A DNA stretch of 64,000 nucleotides from CADEED01 sp035525785 (GCA_035525785.1 DATLDQ010000021.1:1-64000), one strand, 5' to 3'. Positions 35,496 through 44,735 are shown, numbered from the stretch's first letter. Translations and numbers: made by a program. Notes: generated by a model from the letters alone, not told the origin.

Positions 35496-35972
35496 ATGAC
35501 TAATCTCGTGGACATGACGGGAGTGACCATAAAGGAAACGCGGCACCTGGTGCTGCCGTTGCAGACCGTGCTCGACGCCGTGGTGCACTACGACCGTCGC
35601 AACCACGGCGCGCTGCTGAACGGCGAGCCCCTGCAGGCGGAATTCGTGCGCGGCAAGCCCCAGGACGAGGGACTCGCCGTCGCCGTGCGCTCCACGAACG
35701 ATGACACCATCGAGTGGCGGCATCTGAATACCGACGAGCTCGCCCGCGCGATCATCAGCTATTGCCAGTCGCGGCGGATCCCGCTGCCGTTCGCGGCGGA
35801 GAAGACGCTGTCGATCACGGAGCAGGGAGCCGCGCTGGCCATCGAGAATACGGTGAATCTCGCCGGCCGCGTGACGATCGAGAAAGACATCTCCGGTCAG
35901 CCGTTGCGCTACGCGCGCGGCTACGAACCCCACGCCATCGTGCCGACTTCAAAGAGCGAAGTCTGCGTTTGA
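35496..35972 (+). CDS. Hypothetical protein, 158 aa
   Basis: Soluble protein (MTNLVDMTGVTIKETRHLVL...) with balanced codon use and the segment LNTDELARAIISYCQSRRIP. No signal peptide or membrane helix. The start could also be the ATG at 35514. No family recognised with confidence. Convergent with the TonB-like gene, 12 bp apart. Confidence 0.65.
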   Translation: MTNLVDMTGVTIKETRHLVLPLQTVLDAVVHYDRRNHGALLNGEPLQAEFVRGKPQDEGLAVAVRSTNDDTIEWRHLNTDELARAIISYCQSRRIPLPFAAEKTLSITEQGAALAIENTVNLAGRVTIEKDISGQPLRYARGYEPHAIVPTSKSEVCV

Positions 35973-35984
35973 TGTTCCCTGCAA

Positions 35985-36710
35985 TCAGGGCGACGAGGCG
36001 GTGACCGTGGCGGGCTCGGGCAGCGTGCCGTCGAGCAGCGGCATGAGGACGTCCGTGAAGTACATGCGGGTCTGCTGCTTCTCGCAGCGATTGACCACCT
36101 TCTCGTGCATGTCGGTCCACATGTCCCAGAACTTGCTCTCGACGTCGATCGAGACGTGGCGCGTGTCCTTGTAGAGCATCGCGGACATGTAGGGAGTCTG
36201 TTCGAAGCTCGTGTCCTTGATGTTCGCCTTCTCGCGCATGCGCTCGACTTCCCAGAGGAAGTCCGCGCAGGTCATGCGCTGCACGCGATCCTTCTCTAAT
36301 GCCACCGGCGGCGGCTTGATCGTCACGCGCGCGACTTTCCGGGAGCCGCGCTTGAACATGTTCACGGTCACGCGCACCAGAGCGTCGCGGGCGTCGCCGT
36401 GATCGTCGACGGCGGGCAGGAAATTGCGCTCACGCATGAAGCTGGCGGCGGCGCCGTCCGCTTCGACGTTGTCAGTGGACTGCGTCACGACGACATTGGT
36501 CACCTTGCCCTGGGCGTTCACGTAAACGTCCATGGGCACGGAATAGTCTTCCTTGAAGTTGGGCCGGTCCTGCGACATCTCGGGCGAGCCCGAGGGCTGA
36601 ACCAGCACCGGCTGCACCGGGCCTACCTGCGCGGTGGCGGGAATCGCGGCGGCCAGCAATGAAACATAACCGACCAGCGCGAAATACTTGCGGAAAGTGA
36701 GGTGTTTCAT
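35985..36710 (-). CDS. Secreted TonB C-terminal-like protein
   Basis: 241 aa. The ATG at 36710 gives a signal peptide (KYFALVGYVSLLAAAIPATA). Residues about 45-130 resemble a TonB C-terminal domain (VPMDVYVNAQGKVTNVVVTQ, FMRERNFLPAVDDHG), but there is no N-terminal membrane anchor or Pro-rich spacer. The C-terminal half is helical with several Cys. It is probably a periplasmic protein using the TonB fold and not an energy transducer. TTCCTACGGGTT lies 75-85 bp upstream. Confidence 0.8.
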   Translation of the reverse strand: MKHLTFRKYFALVGYVSLLAAAIPATAQVGPVQPVLVQPSGSPEMSQDRPNFKEDYSVPMDVYVNAQGKVTNVVVTQSTDNVEADGAAASFMRERNFLPAVDDHGDARDALVRVTVNMFKRGSRKVARVTIKPPPVALEKDRVQRMTCADFLWEVERMREKANIKDTSFEQTPYMSAMLYKDTRHVSIDVESKFWDMWTDMHEKVVNRCEKQQTRMYFTDVLMPLLDGTLPEPATVTASSP

Positions 36711-36959
36711 GGGCTCGAAGTTAGGCGCGCGATTCCGGCGCGGCAACGAACGGGCCCGTAATGTGTGCGGTATCCACGGGAGAACCCGTAGGAATGTGAC
36801 CCAAGGATAGTGAGGGTCATGATCTGTAAACCGCGGGTGGCTAACAAATCGCGACGCGGGCCGATCGATCGATGTGATGCAGGTCGCAGGTGACAGAACG
36901 CGAGCCGCCGCAGATCGCAGCGCGGGCCGCGGCGCGAATCGTCGAGGGATCAGCGTCGT

Positions 36960-38285
36960 TTAAAGCGCGACATCAGAGCTCATCGTGCCGCCGGTGCGTA
37001 CTACCTTGCCCGCCGGCGCCATCACGGGCTTCGTCGGATCGACGAACGCCCAGCACAGCGCGCCCATCACGAACAGACCAGCCAGGAACCAGAACGGCGT
37101 GTTCCAGTCGTGGAACCAGTCGAGCGAGTAGCCGATGATCGGCTGCGCCGCGATCGCGGCGATCTGTCCCGACGTATTCATCGCCGCGCTCACCGTCCCG
37201 GAATTCTCGCGGCCGATGTCGACGCAGGTGCTCCACGCGGGCGCGGTGGTCAGCATGCACGTGGAAGCGGCCAGCGCGATGAACACCGCCGCCATGACCG
37301 GGTCGCGTGCGGTGCTCGCCAGCACGATGAACACGGCGGCGCACGCGTAGCCGATGATGCCGGGCGTACGGCGGCCAACGATCACGCCGAACTTCCGGGT
37401 CAGGACATCCGAGATGTAGCCGCCGAAGAACTGCGTGCCGATGCTCGCGAACAAGGGAAGTGATGCGATCCAGCCCAGGGCCGCCTTCTCGAAGCCGTGC
37501 TGGTTCTGCAGGTAGCTCGGCAGCCAGGTGATGCAAAAATAGAATGTCGCGCAGTTCGGCATGTACAGCAGACACAACAAGCGCACGTTGCGCTGCCGAA
37601 GCAGGTTGGACCAGAACGCCCAGCCGCGCGGATGCGCGACCTCGGGCGGCCGGTCCGCGAGGATCTCGTCGAGCTCCGCCCGGTTCACGGCGGGATGCTG
37701 CGCGGGATCATCGCGGTACCAGCGATGCCAGGCGATGACCCAGACGAATCCCACCAGGCCAAACATCACCAGGATCGTGCGCCACGAGAAGAACGGCAGC
37801 AGCGCAGTGACGACGACGGCGGTGATCGCGCCCGACGCATAGGCGCCGGCGAAGAAGATGCCTTTCGCGGTGCCGCGCTCCTTGAACGGGATCCAGCGCG
37901 ACATCACGCGCGCCATGCAGGGGAATGCGCCCGCCTCACCCGCACCGAACAGGAACCGCGTCACCACCAGCGATAGATAGTTCCACGAGGCCGCGGTCAC
38001 GAGCGTGAAGACGCTCCACCACGCGACGATGCGCGAGAAGACGTTCTTGGTGCCGCGTTGTTCGGCCCAGCGCGCGGTAGGGATCTCGAACATCGCGTAG
38101 GCCAGGATGAAACTGAAGAACACCCAGCTGAATTCACCTTCCGTGAGCCCGAACTCGGCCTGGATGGTGGTCTTCATGGTGCCGATGCAGGCGCGGTCCA
38201 GGTACGTGACCATAGCCAGCGTCACCATGAAGGCGATGACGACGTATCGCGCGTGCGTCGGGCGTGCGCTGTTTTGCTGGCTCAG
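36960..38285 (-). CDS. MFS transporter, anion:cation symporter (ACS) family; likely CTG start
   Basis: 441 aa from a CTG at 38285, or 422 aa from the ATG at 38228. TM1 FMVTLAMVTYLDRACIGTMK begins the 12-TM ACS fold, with FILAYAMFEIPTARWAEQRG in loop 2-3 and FGAGEAGAFPCMARVMSRW in TM4. Relatives carry about 20 residues before TM1; these exist here (SQQNSARPTHARYVVIA) but only behind a CTG that has GGAGGGGG 7 bp upstream. The family imports organic anions such as hexuronates or aromatic acids. It follows the alpha/beta hydrolase by 24 bp. Confidence 0.88.
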   Translation of the reverse strand: MSQQNSARPTHARYVVIAFMVTLAMVTYLDRACIGTMKTTIQAEFGLTEGEFSWVFFSFILAYAMFEIPTARWAEQRGTKNVFSRIVAWWSVFTLVTAASWNYLSLVVTRFLFGAGEAGAFPCMARVMSRWIPFKERGTAKGIFFAGAYASGAITAVVVTALLPFFSWRTILVMFGLVGFVWVIAWHRWYRDDPAQHPAVNRAELDEILADRPPEVAHPRGWAFWSNLLRQRNVRLLCLLYMPNCATFYFCITWLPSYLQNQHGFEKAALGWIASLPLFASIGTQFFGGYISDVLTRKFGVIVGRRTPGIIGYACAAVFIVLASTARDPVMAAVFIALAASTCMLTTAPAWSTCVDIGRENSGTVSAAMNTSGQIAAIAAQPIIGYSLDWFHDWNTPFWFLAGLFVMGALCWAFVDPTKPVMAPAGKVVRTGGTMSSDVAL

Positions 38286-38309
38286 ACTTGCTCCCCCTCC
38301 ATGGGGAAG

Positions 38310-39053
38310 TTACAGCTTGCCCAGGAAACCATCCAGCGTCTTGTTGAACTCGTCGGGCTTGTCGAGGTGTATCCAGTGGCTCGTGCCGCGGATGATGGCG
38401 TGCCGGAAACCTGGCACCGCGTTGTGCAAGCTCAGCGGCGCGTCGTTGCGCGCGGTGACGATTGCGAACTTCGGGCCGGGGTAACGGAGAAGCGCGGGGC
38501 GGGCGTCGTAGTCGAGCACCGCGTCGGTGAGCTCGGTCGCGGTCCGTCGGGTCAGCGCGCGCAGGCCGGCGAAGAGCTTCTGCTTCACCTCGGCGCGCGT
38601 GTCGATGAGCATCTGCTGGTTCCAGAACTGCTCGACCACCGGAAACGGATCGCGAGCGACGGCGGCGCGCAACTGCTGCACCTGGTCCGCCGGAATCGCC
38701 CCCGGGGCGGGTGGCGCGTCGACGAGCACCAGCGCCTTCACGCGCTGCGGATGCGAGCCGGCATAGTCGGCTGCAATGGCTGCGCCCATGCTGTGACCCA
38801 CGAGGACGAACTCATCCATTTGCTGGGCGTCGGCCGCCGCGCCGACGTCCTTGGCGAGCTCGGTGATGGAGTACGCGCCCACCGCGCCTGGTGATCGGCC
38901 GTGTCCGCTGAAATCGAACGCCACTACATGACGACTGCGCTTGAAGTGCTCGAGCGTCGCATTCCAATGTGACACGTCACCCGCGAAGGAATGCGCGAAC
39001 AGCACGGGCAGGCCCCCCGTGCCGCGGCTGTCGGTGTTCAGTGGCAAGGTCAT
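38310..39053 (-). CDS. Alpha/beta hydrolase
   Basis: 247 aa. The nucleophile elbow GHSMG at about 90-94, oxyanion region FAHSFAGD and C-terminal GTSHWIHLDKPDEF (catalytic His) identify an esterase/lactonase-like enzyme without signal peptide. The start could also be the GTG 6 bp upstream (39059). It is upstream of and likely co-transcribed with the ACS transporter, suggesting it processes what that transporter imports; this is inference. Confidence 0.9.
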   Translation of the reverse strand: MTLPLNTDSRGTGGLPVLFAHSFAGDVSHWNATLEHFKRSRHVVAFDFSGHGRSPGAVGAYSITELAKDVGAAADAQQMDEFVLVGHSMGAAIAADYAGSHPQRVKALVLVDAPPAPGAIPADQVQQLRAAVARDPFPVVEQFWNQQMLIDTRAEVKQKLFAGLRALTRRTATELTDAVLDYDARPALLRYPGPKFAIVTARNDAPLSLHNAVPGFRHAIIRGTSHWIHLDKPDEFNKTLDGFLGKL

Positions 39054-39157
39054 CGACACGAAAATGCACCGCCTGACAAGTCTGGCGCTGTCAGAACGCG
39101 CCGCGATTAGTTACCTCGGCAATGAAATCTGGGACGGGTTTCTCGCAAGTGGCGCCG

Positions 39158-41200
39158 CTAGAAGCTGCTCGACACGGTCAGCAACCACCAATGCCCGGGC
39201 TCGAACTCGCCGATCTCGCTGCGCACGAGCGGACCGTTGCGATCCGGCGCATAGAACCGCCGGATGCGTCGCTCCGGCCCGTCCAGCGCGGACTGCAGCT
39301 CGAGGCGAATCTTCAGATTCGAGATCCAGGTGGTCTCGGCGAATATATCGAGGCGATGGATCTCGCGGAACCGGAACACCTCGTTCAACTTGAAATCCGC
39401 GTCCATCGACGAAGCTTCATAGGTCGCGCCCCAGGCAAAGCGTGCGGCGTTCAGATCCTGGCGCAGCTCGGCCCGGATGTGATTTTCCTGGAGATCGCTG
39501 AACGGCCGGTCTTCGCCCGTCAGGGGGTCGGTGACTTCGGTGTCCTGCCACAAGCTGGAGACGTTGAACGAGCCACCGCGCAGTACCCTGTTCAACGGCA
39601 CGCGCAGCGACATTTCGGCGCCGATGATGCCGCCGTTGCCGATGTTGCCGGGCGCGTCGAATTGTTCGCCGGGCTCACCCACGGGCACGAAGTCCACGAC
39701 GTCGCGCACGAAGTGTTTGAACAGACGCAGGCGCAGCGCGGAGTCCTCCGAGAATCGCAGGTCGCCCTCGGCCTCCACGGCCCAGGCGGTCTGCGGCCGC
39801 AGGTCGGGATTGCCGCCCTCGATGACGTCGTTCGCGAACGCGGCCGTGGTGACGAAATCGTTGAAGTCGAGCTGACCCACGTCGCGATACACGCGCACCT
39901 GCAACTGATGCTTGCCCATCTGCCGCGTGAGCTGCACGCGCGGCTTGAGATACGTGAGCGACACGGACTGCTCGGTATCGCCCGTGAATGTCAGGCGCGA
40001 GGTCTCCGCCGCGAGCCGCGAATCCAATGACCAGACATCATCGATGTGCCACGCGTAGCTCACGAAAGCCTCGCCGCGCGTTTCTTCCACGCTGAGATTG
40101 GCATTCGGCAACGTCACGGGCGTCGGTCCGGCACCGCTGTCGATGGTGAGCTGTTGCTCACCGTCGAGCGTGTTGACCGCCGCCTCGGCGCCATATTCCA
40201 GCCGGCCCGAGTCCACGTTGCGCGCGAACGTGCCGCGGACGATGGTCTCGCCACTGTCGGTGGCCACACCCTGGAACGCCTCGCTTTGCAGCGCGTCCTG
40301 TGCATCGAACTCGAGCGCGCTCGTGTGCCAGCGGTCGTGCTTGCGGGTCGCCAGCGCGGTGAGATTCATCTCCCAACTACCCATGGGCTTCTGCCACGTG
40401 ACGCCGGCCTCGCCGGTTCGCGTCCGTTCGCCGAAAGGAATCGACTCGCGGCCCACCGGTTGGTCCGTGGCCGAAAATGCACGCTGGAAGTAGACCTCGT
40501 TGTGGCGGAAATAGGCGGCCTGACCCGTCACGGTGAGCTTGCCATCCCCCGCGGGCAGCGATACCTGGCCATTGAGCGCGTACTCGCCGTGCTCGTGCGG
40601 GAAGCCTTCGTTCTTGCGGCCTAGCAATTCTCCGCTGTCATCGCGAGATTCGAACCAGCCGGCCGACAGGTGGTCGTGGGTGTAGGCCGTGCCACCCAAC
40701 GAGAACTCGACGGCCTCCTTGCGGCCGCTCCAGCCGAACTTGCCGTTGGGGGTGGGCTCGTCTTCATTGGTCACTTCGAAGCCCGCTTCCCAGGTGCCGC
40801 CACCGGCACTGGGCGTGCGCACCACGTTGGCGAGGACCGAAGCGCCGGAGGCGTCGCCCGCCACGGCGTTGCCGCGCAACACCTCGATGCGCAACACCTC
40901 CCTGGCGCCGACACGACCCAATACGTCGCGCAGCGACTGGCTCTTCGCGCCGAGACGCTGGCCGTCGATCAGCACGTTGCCCACGGCCCCAGCGAAGCCG
41001 CGCCGCTCTTCGTCGTCTTCGGCAGCGAGCACGAAGCCCGGTGTCTGATTGATCATGTCGAGCGCGGTGCGCGGCGCGAATGAGCTGTAGAACGCCGCTT
41101 CGTAAACCACCCGATCGGCGGACGATGCGCTTTGCTGGGCCACCGCGGTCTGTGAAAACAGCATGACCGCGAAGACGGCCAGAGGAGTCTTGTTAAACAT
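39158..41200 (-). CDS. TonB-dependent outer-membrane receptor
   Basis: 680 aa. The ATG at 41200 gives the signal peptide NKTPLAVFAVMLFSQTAVAQ. The plug domain (about 40-150) includes TALDMINQTPGF, FAGAVGNVLIDGQRL and LRIEVLRGNAVAG; the rest is a 22-strand barrel ending in an aromatic residue (WWLLTVSSSF), as outer-membrane proteins do. It imports a bound ligand using TonB energy. A TonB box is not obvious. The upstream gap is divergent with a histidine kinase gene. Confidence 0.93.
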   Translation of the reverse strand: MFNKTPLAVFAVMLFSQTAVAQQSASSADRVVYEAAFYSSFAPRTALDMINQTPGFVLAAEDDEERRGFAGAVGNVLIDGQRLGAKSQSLRDVLGRVGAREVLRIEVLRGNAVAGDASGASVLANVVRTPSAGGGTWEAGFEVTNEDEPTPNGKFGWSGRKEAVEFSLGGTAYTHDHLSAGWFESRDDSGELLGRKNEGFPHEHGEYALNGQVSLPAGDGKLTVTGQAAYFRHNEVYFQRAFSATDQPVGRESIPFGERTRTGEAGVTWQKPMGSWEMNLTALATRKHDRWHTSALEFDAQDALQSEAFQGVATDSGETIVRGTFARNVDSGRLEYGAEAAVNTLDGEQQLTIDSGAGPTPVTLPNANLSVEETRGEAFVSYAWHIDDVWSLDSRLAAETSRLTFTGDTEQSVSLTYLKPRVQLTRQMGKHQLQVRVYRDVGQLDFNDFVTTAAFANDVIEGGNPDLRPQTAWAVEAEGDLRFSEDSALRLRLFKHFVRDVVDFVPVGEPGEQFDAPGNIGNGGIIGAEMSLRVPLNRVLRGGSFNVSSLWQDTEVTDPLTGEDRPFSDLQENHIRAELRQDLNAARFAWGATYEASSMDADFKLNEVFRFREIHRLDIFAETTWISNLKIRLELQSALDGPERRIRRFYAPDRNGPLVRSEIGEFEPGHWWLLTVSSSF

Positions 41201-41289
41201 CGGGGCGCGCACTCTACGACAGAAGATTCCCTGATTCCTGGTTATGCATGCCGCTAGCCACTGACCATGGCCCCGAAACAAGGTTCGGC

Positions 41290-42474
41290 ATGGAAACGCC
41301 CCAGGACCACGATGACCAGCTGCTTGCGGCAGGCGGTTCGCCGGCTGCGCTGATCCGAAACAAGGAAGCCATCCTCACGGAATACAAGCGCCGCCTGAAA
41401 GCGCGGCTCCCCGCCGCTCGCGCCGAGTCCGGGCCTATCATCATCAACACTTTGCCCGCGTTCATCACCCGGCTGGCGCTGGCATTGACGCCTGCGAATG
41501 AAATCGACTTCGCGTCCGAGTATTCGAACCTGGCGCTGGCGCATGGCAACGAGCGCGCCAAACTCACGAACTATTCGCTGGCGGACGTCATCCACGAATA
41601 CCAGATCCTGCGCGAGATACTGGTGCAAGTGCTGCGTGACAGCGCGCCGCTGTCGCCGGCTGAATGGCACATCGTCCATCGCTCGATCGACGAGGCCATC
41701 GCCGAGGCGGCCTCGGCATACGTGCAGGTGCAGCAGGGCTTTCGCGACCTGTTCATGGCCGCGCTCTCGCATGATTTCCGCGGGCCCCTGTCGAACGCTG
41801 TGAACTATGTCGAGCTCATCCGGCGCGACGCCGAACCCGGTCAGCATGGTCATTTCGCGGCCCGGGCGCTGTTCAATCTCAAGCGTGTGGACCGCATGAT
41901 CCACGAGCTGCTCGACGCCACACGCGCCAATTCCGGCGCGCAGATATCCCTGAATGTGCAGCGCGTCGACGCGGGGGCGTTGGCCAATGATGTGATCGGC
42001 GACCTGATCCTTCGCGCAGGCGACCGCTTCAAGCTCGAAGTGAAGGACACGGTGACGGGCTGGTGGGACGAGGATCGCCTCAAACAAGCCGTCAACAATC
42101 TGCTCGAGAATGCCGTGAAATACGGTCGCGAGGACACGCCCATCACCTGTCGCGTGAGTTCGCTGCAGGGCCGGATGTTCATCTCGATCCACAACCTTGG
42201 GGACCCGATCCCGCCCGACCTCATCCCGGTGCTGTTTCAACCGTTCAAGCGCGCCATCGCAGCGGAGAGCAGCAAGAAAACCGGCTGGGGACTGGGGCTG
42301 GTCATGGTGCAAGCCATCGCACAGGCGCACGGCGGGAGCGTGTCCGTCGAAAGCACCGCGTCAGATGGCACCGTGTTCACGCTCGACATCCTGTGCGACG
42401 CGCGGCCTCAGGCTGCTCTGGCAGAGGCGGACCGCCGCTCAAATTCGGCCAGCGATAGGCTGTCTCCTGCTTGA
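41290..42474 (+). CDS. Soluble sensor histidine kinase
   Basis: 394 aa. An N-terminal all-helical RsbRD-like domain (about 25-160) is followed by HisKA with the phospho-acceptor His in FMAALSHDFRGPLSNAVNYV and HATPase motifs NNLLENAVKYG and GWGLGLVMVQAIAQAHGGS. No membrane segment, so it senses a cytoplasmic signal. Start chosen at METPQDH; GTG/ATG options lie 42 bp upstream. No response regulator is adjacent; an AraC regulator follows. Confidence 0.88.
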   Translation: METPQDHDDQLLAAGGSPAALIRNKEAILTEYKRRLKARLPAARAESGPIIINTLPAFITRLALALTPANEIDFASEYSNLALAHGNERAKLTNYSLADVIHEYQILREILVQVLRDSAPLSPAEWHIVHRSIDEAIAEAASAYVQVQQGFRDLFMAALSHDFRGPLSNAVNYVELIRRDAEPGQHGHFAARALFNLKRVDRMIHELLDATRANSGAQISLNVQRVDAGALANDVIGDLILRAGDRFKLEVKDTVTGWWDEDRLKQAVNNLLENAVKYGREDTPITCRVSSLQGRMFISIHNLGDPIPPDLIPVLFQPFKRAIAAESSKKTGWGLGLVMVQAIAQAHGGSVSVESTASDGTVFTLDILCDARPQAALAEADRRSNSASDRLSPA

Positions 42475-42519
42475 GAACGATTCGATTGACCGGCTCCGCG
42501 GTGCTGCCTAGTGTGCCGC

Positions 42520-43377
42520 ATGGCCGATCGCCCCAATCCCCTGGACACGCCGGCGAAAGACTTCACGGTGCAGCGCCTGCTCGACTCGGGCACGGTGACG
42601 GTGCGCCACGTCGATTGCCGCGGCACCTGCCGGCATCGCAGTCCCGAGGAGTGCGCGTCGCACACGCACTTCGTGTTTCCGTACAAGGGCGTCTATCTAC
42701 GCCACGTGGCCGGCGACATCGCCGTCGCGGACGCGAACCACGTCCTCTTCTTCAATGAAGGGCAGGGTTACCAGGTCAGCCACCCGGTGACCGGAGGTGA
42801 CGCAAGCCTGGTGCTGTCGGTGTCGGAGCCCACGCTGCGTGAGCTCGCGCCCAAGGGCCTGGTCTGCGAGAGCGCTACGCTCGCGTTCAATCAGCAGCAT
42901 TTGCGCATCGATGCGCGCGCCCAGGCGCTCGTGATGCTGCTCAAGCATTCGCTCAAGCACGGCACCATCGAGCCGCTGGAAGCCGAAGGGCTTTCGCTCA
43001 CGCTGGTGTCGCGCGCGATCGGTCCGCGCACGTCGCGGGCGGAGGGCGCCACCTACGCGCGCAAGCGGCTCGTGGATCGCGTGAAGGTATTGCTGGCCAG
43101 CGATCTCTCGCGGCGCTGGACGCTCGCGCAGATCGCGCACGAGATAGGCGGCTCGCCGGTATACCTGACGCAGGTGTTCCAGCAGGTGGAGGGCTTGCCA
43201 CTGTATCGATATCACCTGCGCCTGCGGCTGGCGCGCGCGCTCGACGAGCTTGCCATGCGCGAGGACCTGTCCGGCCTCGCGCACGATCTCGGGTTTTCCA
43301 GCCACAGCCATTTCTCCGCGGCATTCAAGCAGGCGTACGGCGTCACTCCTGGCGAATTCCGCAAGCAATCCACTTAG
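42520..43377 (+). CDS. AraC-family transcriptional regulator
   Basis: 285 aa. N-terminal cupin-like sensing domain (about 15-150, with HTHFVFPYKGVYLRHVAG) and C-terminal double helix-turn-helix (about 180-285, WTLAQIAHEIGGSPVYLTQV, LAHDLGFSSHSHFSAAFKQA YGVTPGEFR). It follows the kinase by 45 bp. Cys residues CRGTCRHRSPEEC near the start could bind a metal or sense redox. Target genes cannot be read. Confidence 0.92.
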   Translation: MADRPNPLDTPAKDFTVQRLLDSGTVTVRHVDCRGTCRHRSPEECASHTHFVFPYKGVYLRHVAGDIAVADANHVLFFNEGQGYQVSHPVTGGDASLVLSVSEPTLRELAPKGLVCESATLAFNQQHLRIDARAQALVMLLKHSLKHGTIEPLEAEGLSLTLVSRAIGPRTSRAEGATYARKRLVDRVKVLLASDLSRRWTLAQIAHEIGGSPVYLTQVFQQVEGLPLYRYHLRLRLARALDELAMREDLSGLAHDLGFSSHSHFSAAFKQAYGVTPGEFRKQST

Positions 43378-43468
43378 TCGGACTGTTCGCTAAAGATTCC
43401 GACAGCCCTGAAACGGGCCGGGTGGTCTTCTACGCGCACCCCACTTCGAGGGTGACGAGGAGACTGAC

Positions 43469-43621
43469 ATGGCGAAGAAGACCTGCGCTGCCTGCGATTA
43501 CCCGCTGGAGCCCAATTCGACGATCGAGGTGAAGATCGGCGGCAAGACCGTCGAGGTCTGCTGCGAGGAATGCGCTACCAAACTCAAGGAAGCTTCGGCG
43601 AAACAGAAGAAGTCCGACTGA
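43469..43621 (+). CDS. Small Cys-rich metal-binding-like protein
   Basis: 50 aa: MAKKTCAACDYPLEP... with CxxC at residues 6-9 and CCxxC at about 31-35, a TRASH/YHS-like zinc or metal site, then a Lys-rich tail. Strong Shine-Dalgarno (gaggaga) 6 bp before the ATG. It may be a metallochaperone or regulator; no partner gene is adjacent. Confidence 0.75.
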   Translation: MAKKTCAACDYPLEPNSTIEVKIGGKTVEVCCEECATKLKEASAKQKKSD

Positions 43622-43859
43622 TTCAAGGGCTTGAGGCCGAACGGGAATAACTCTCGTTTTAGGCGCGGCGCCGGGGTTGTCCTATAGCCGGCGCCGCGTC
43701 CGGGCGGTGACACTGTCCGGAGCCAAAGAGGCGCACATGAAAAGCGCCCGACAGAATACCGGGGTCAAACTTGAATTCATTCTTTTATCTGCCCGCCACG
43801 TTCACGACACTGTTCGTTCTCGCCGCCAGCCTTCTGCTCGGACTGATCTGATCGAGCAA

Positions 43860-44096
43860 ACCGGGCGCGCAACCCGGTCGGGGCGGCTCGACAGTCAGCA
43901 CGTAAGCCCCCTCTGACAAACAACCTGCGGCAGTTACGTACTGTCGCCGCCCGGCCAAACCCGCCACCATGGCGGGCATCGGTTTCTTCTGACGATTGTT
44001 TGCGATACCCCGTCGGGCATGTGTGGCACTCCCCTAACTGAATACCGCACATGCCTGGGTAGACTCACGGGCGGCTACATGGCCGCCCGTTTTTTT
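43860..44096 (+). ncRNA. Candidate structured RNA ending in an intrinsic terminator
   Basis: Successive stems: ACCGGG/CCCGGT (43860-43878); an outer CAAACAA (43917-43923)/TTGTTTG (43996-44002) enclosing GGCAGT/ACTGTC (43929-43945) and CCCGCC/GGCGGG (43960-43976); GGCATGTG (44016-44023)/CACATGCC (44048-44055); and a terminator at 44069-44096. The 480-bp gap around it has no convincing protein gene except a possible 26-aa hydrophobic peptide (TTG 43771 to TGA 43851). It could be a small RNA or a leader controlling the lipoprotein. No known riboswitch class was recognised. Confidence 0.5.
44069..44096 (+). terminator. Intrinsic terminator just before the lipoprotein start
   Basis: GGGCGGC (44069-44075), tacatg, GCCGCCC (44082-44088), g and seven T residues (44090-44096). 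The lipoprotein ATG follows 6 bp later, so expression of that gene needs read-through or a start within this element. Confidence 0.85.
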
Positions 44097-44102
44097 CAAA
44101 AG

Positions 44103-44735
44103 ATGCCCAAAACGATCGTCGCCACGTTGCTCGCCACCACACTGCTGCTCACCAGCACTGCGTGCAGTCCCGAAGACGCCGCTCGCCATCCCGAGCAAGG
44201 CACTTACAAGCGGCCGAAAATCTGGCCCAAGCCGACCGAGCCCGAGCCCGCTTCGCCTATCTACCACGACGTCGCCGAGAAGGTGCCGAGCGAGGAAGAG
44301 ATCGCGCGGGACATCGGCGACCACAACGCCCAGCTCGAGGCGGCGGTGGAGGGCGTGCTCAAGGGCGGCGACATGCTGGAGCGCGAAACCGTATTCGTCT
44401 ACGTCCTTCCCGAGCTGCTGCAGGTCGAGCCGCAGCGCCTTATCGACTTGCATGCCCGCCTCGAACCTGGCGAGGCGCGCACGACGCTGCGTAACGAGAT
44501 CGCGCAGCTCTGGGCGAGCAAGGATCCGCCGGCGGCCGCGCAATGGATCAAGTCGCTGGGCGAGAAAGAGCAGCACGCCGCCGCCGTCACGGCCGTGACC
44601 ACCATCGCGGCATGGGATCCGCGCACCGCTACGGCGCTGGCAGCCGAATTCGACGTCGCACGCGACGACGGCATCCGCAAGCTGCTGAAGTCGGTCGGCC
44701 CCGATGCGGCGGGCAGGGAAGCCGCGACGAATTGA
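44103..44735 (+). CDS. Lipoprotein, 210 aa
   Basis: Lipobox LLTSTAC after a short n-region (MPKTIVATLLATTLLLTSTA). The mature part begins Pro-rich (KIWPKPTEPEPASPIY) and continues helical (RDIGDHNAQLEAAVEGVLKG, LASKDPPAAAQW-like repeats). No family recognised. The ATG at 44103 gives a proper signal; an alternative in-frame ATG at 44079 lies inside the terminator stem. No clear Shine-Dalgarno. Confidence 0.8.
   Translation: MPKTIVATLLATTLLLTSTACSPEDAARHPEQGTYKRPKIWPKPTEPEPASPIYHDVAEKVPSEEEIARDIGDHNAQLEAAVEGVLKGGDMLERETVFVYVLPELLQVEPQRLIDLHARLEPGEARTTLRNEIAQLWASKDPPAAAQWIKSLGEKEQHAAAVTAVTTIAAWDPRTATALAAEFDVARDDGIRKLLKSVGPDAAGREAATN

Noticed and set aside
43677..43916. 79-codon frame in the gap before the structured RNA
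   Set aside because: No Shine-Dalgarno, Arg/Ser-rich composition and overlap with the stems; the only plausible peptide in the gap is the hydrophobic TTG frame, kept as an observation.
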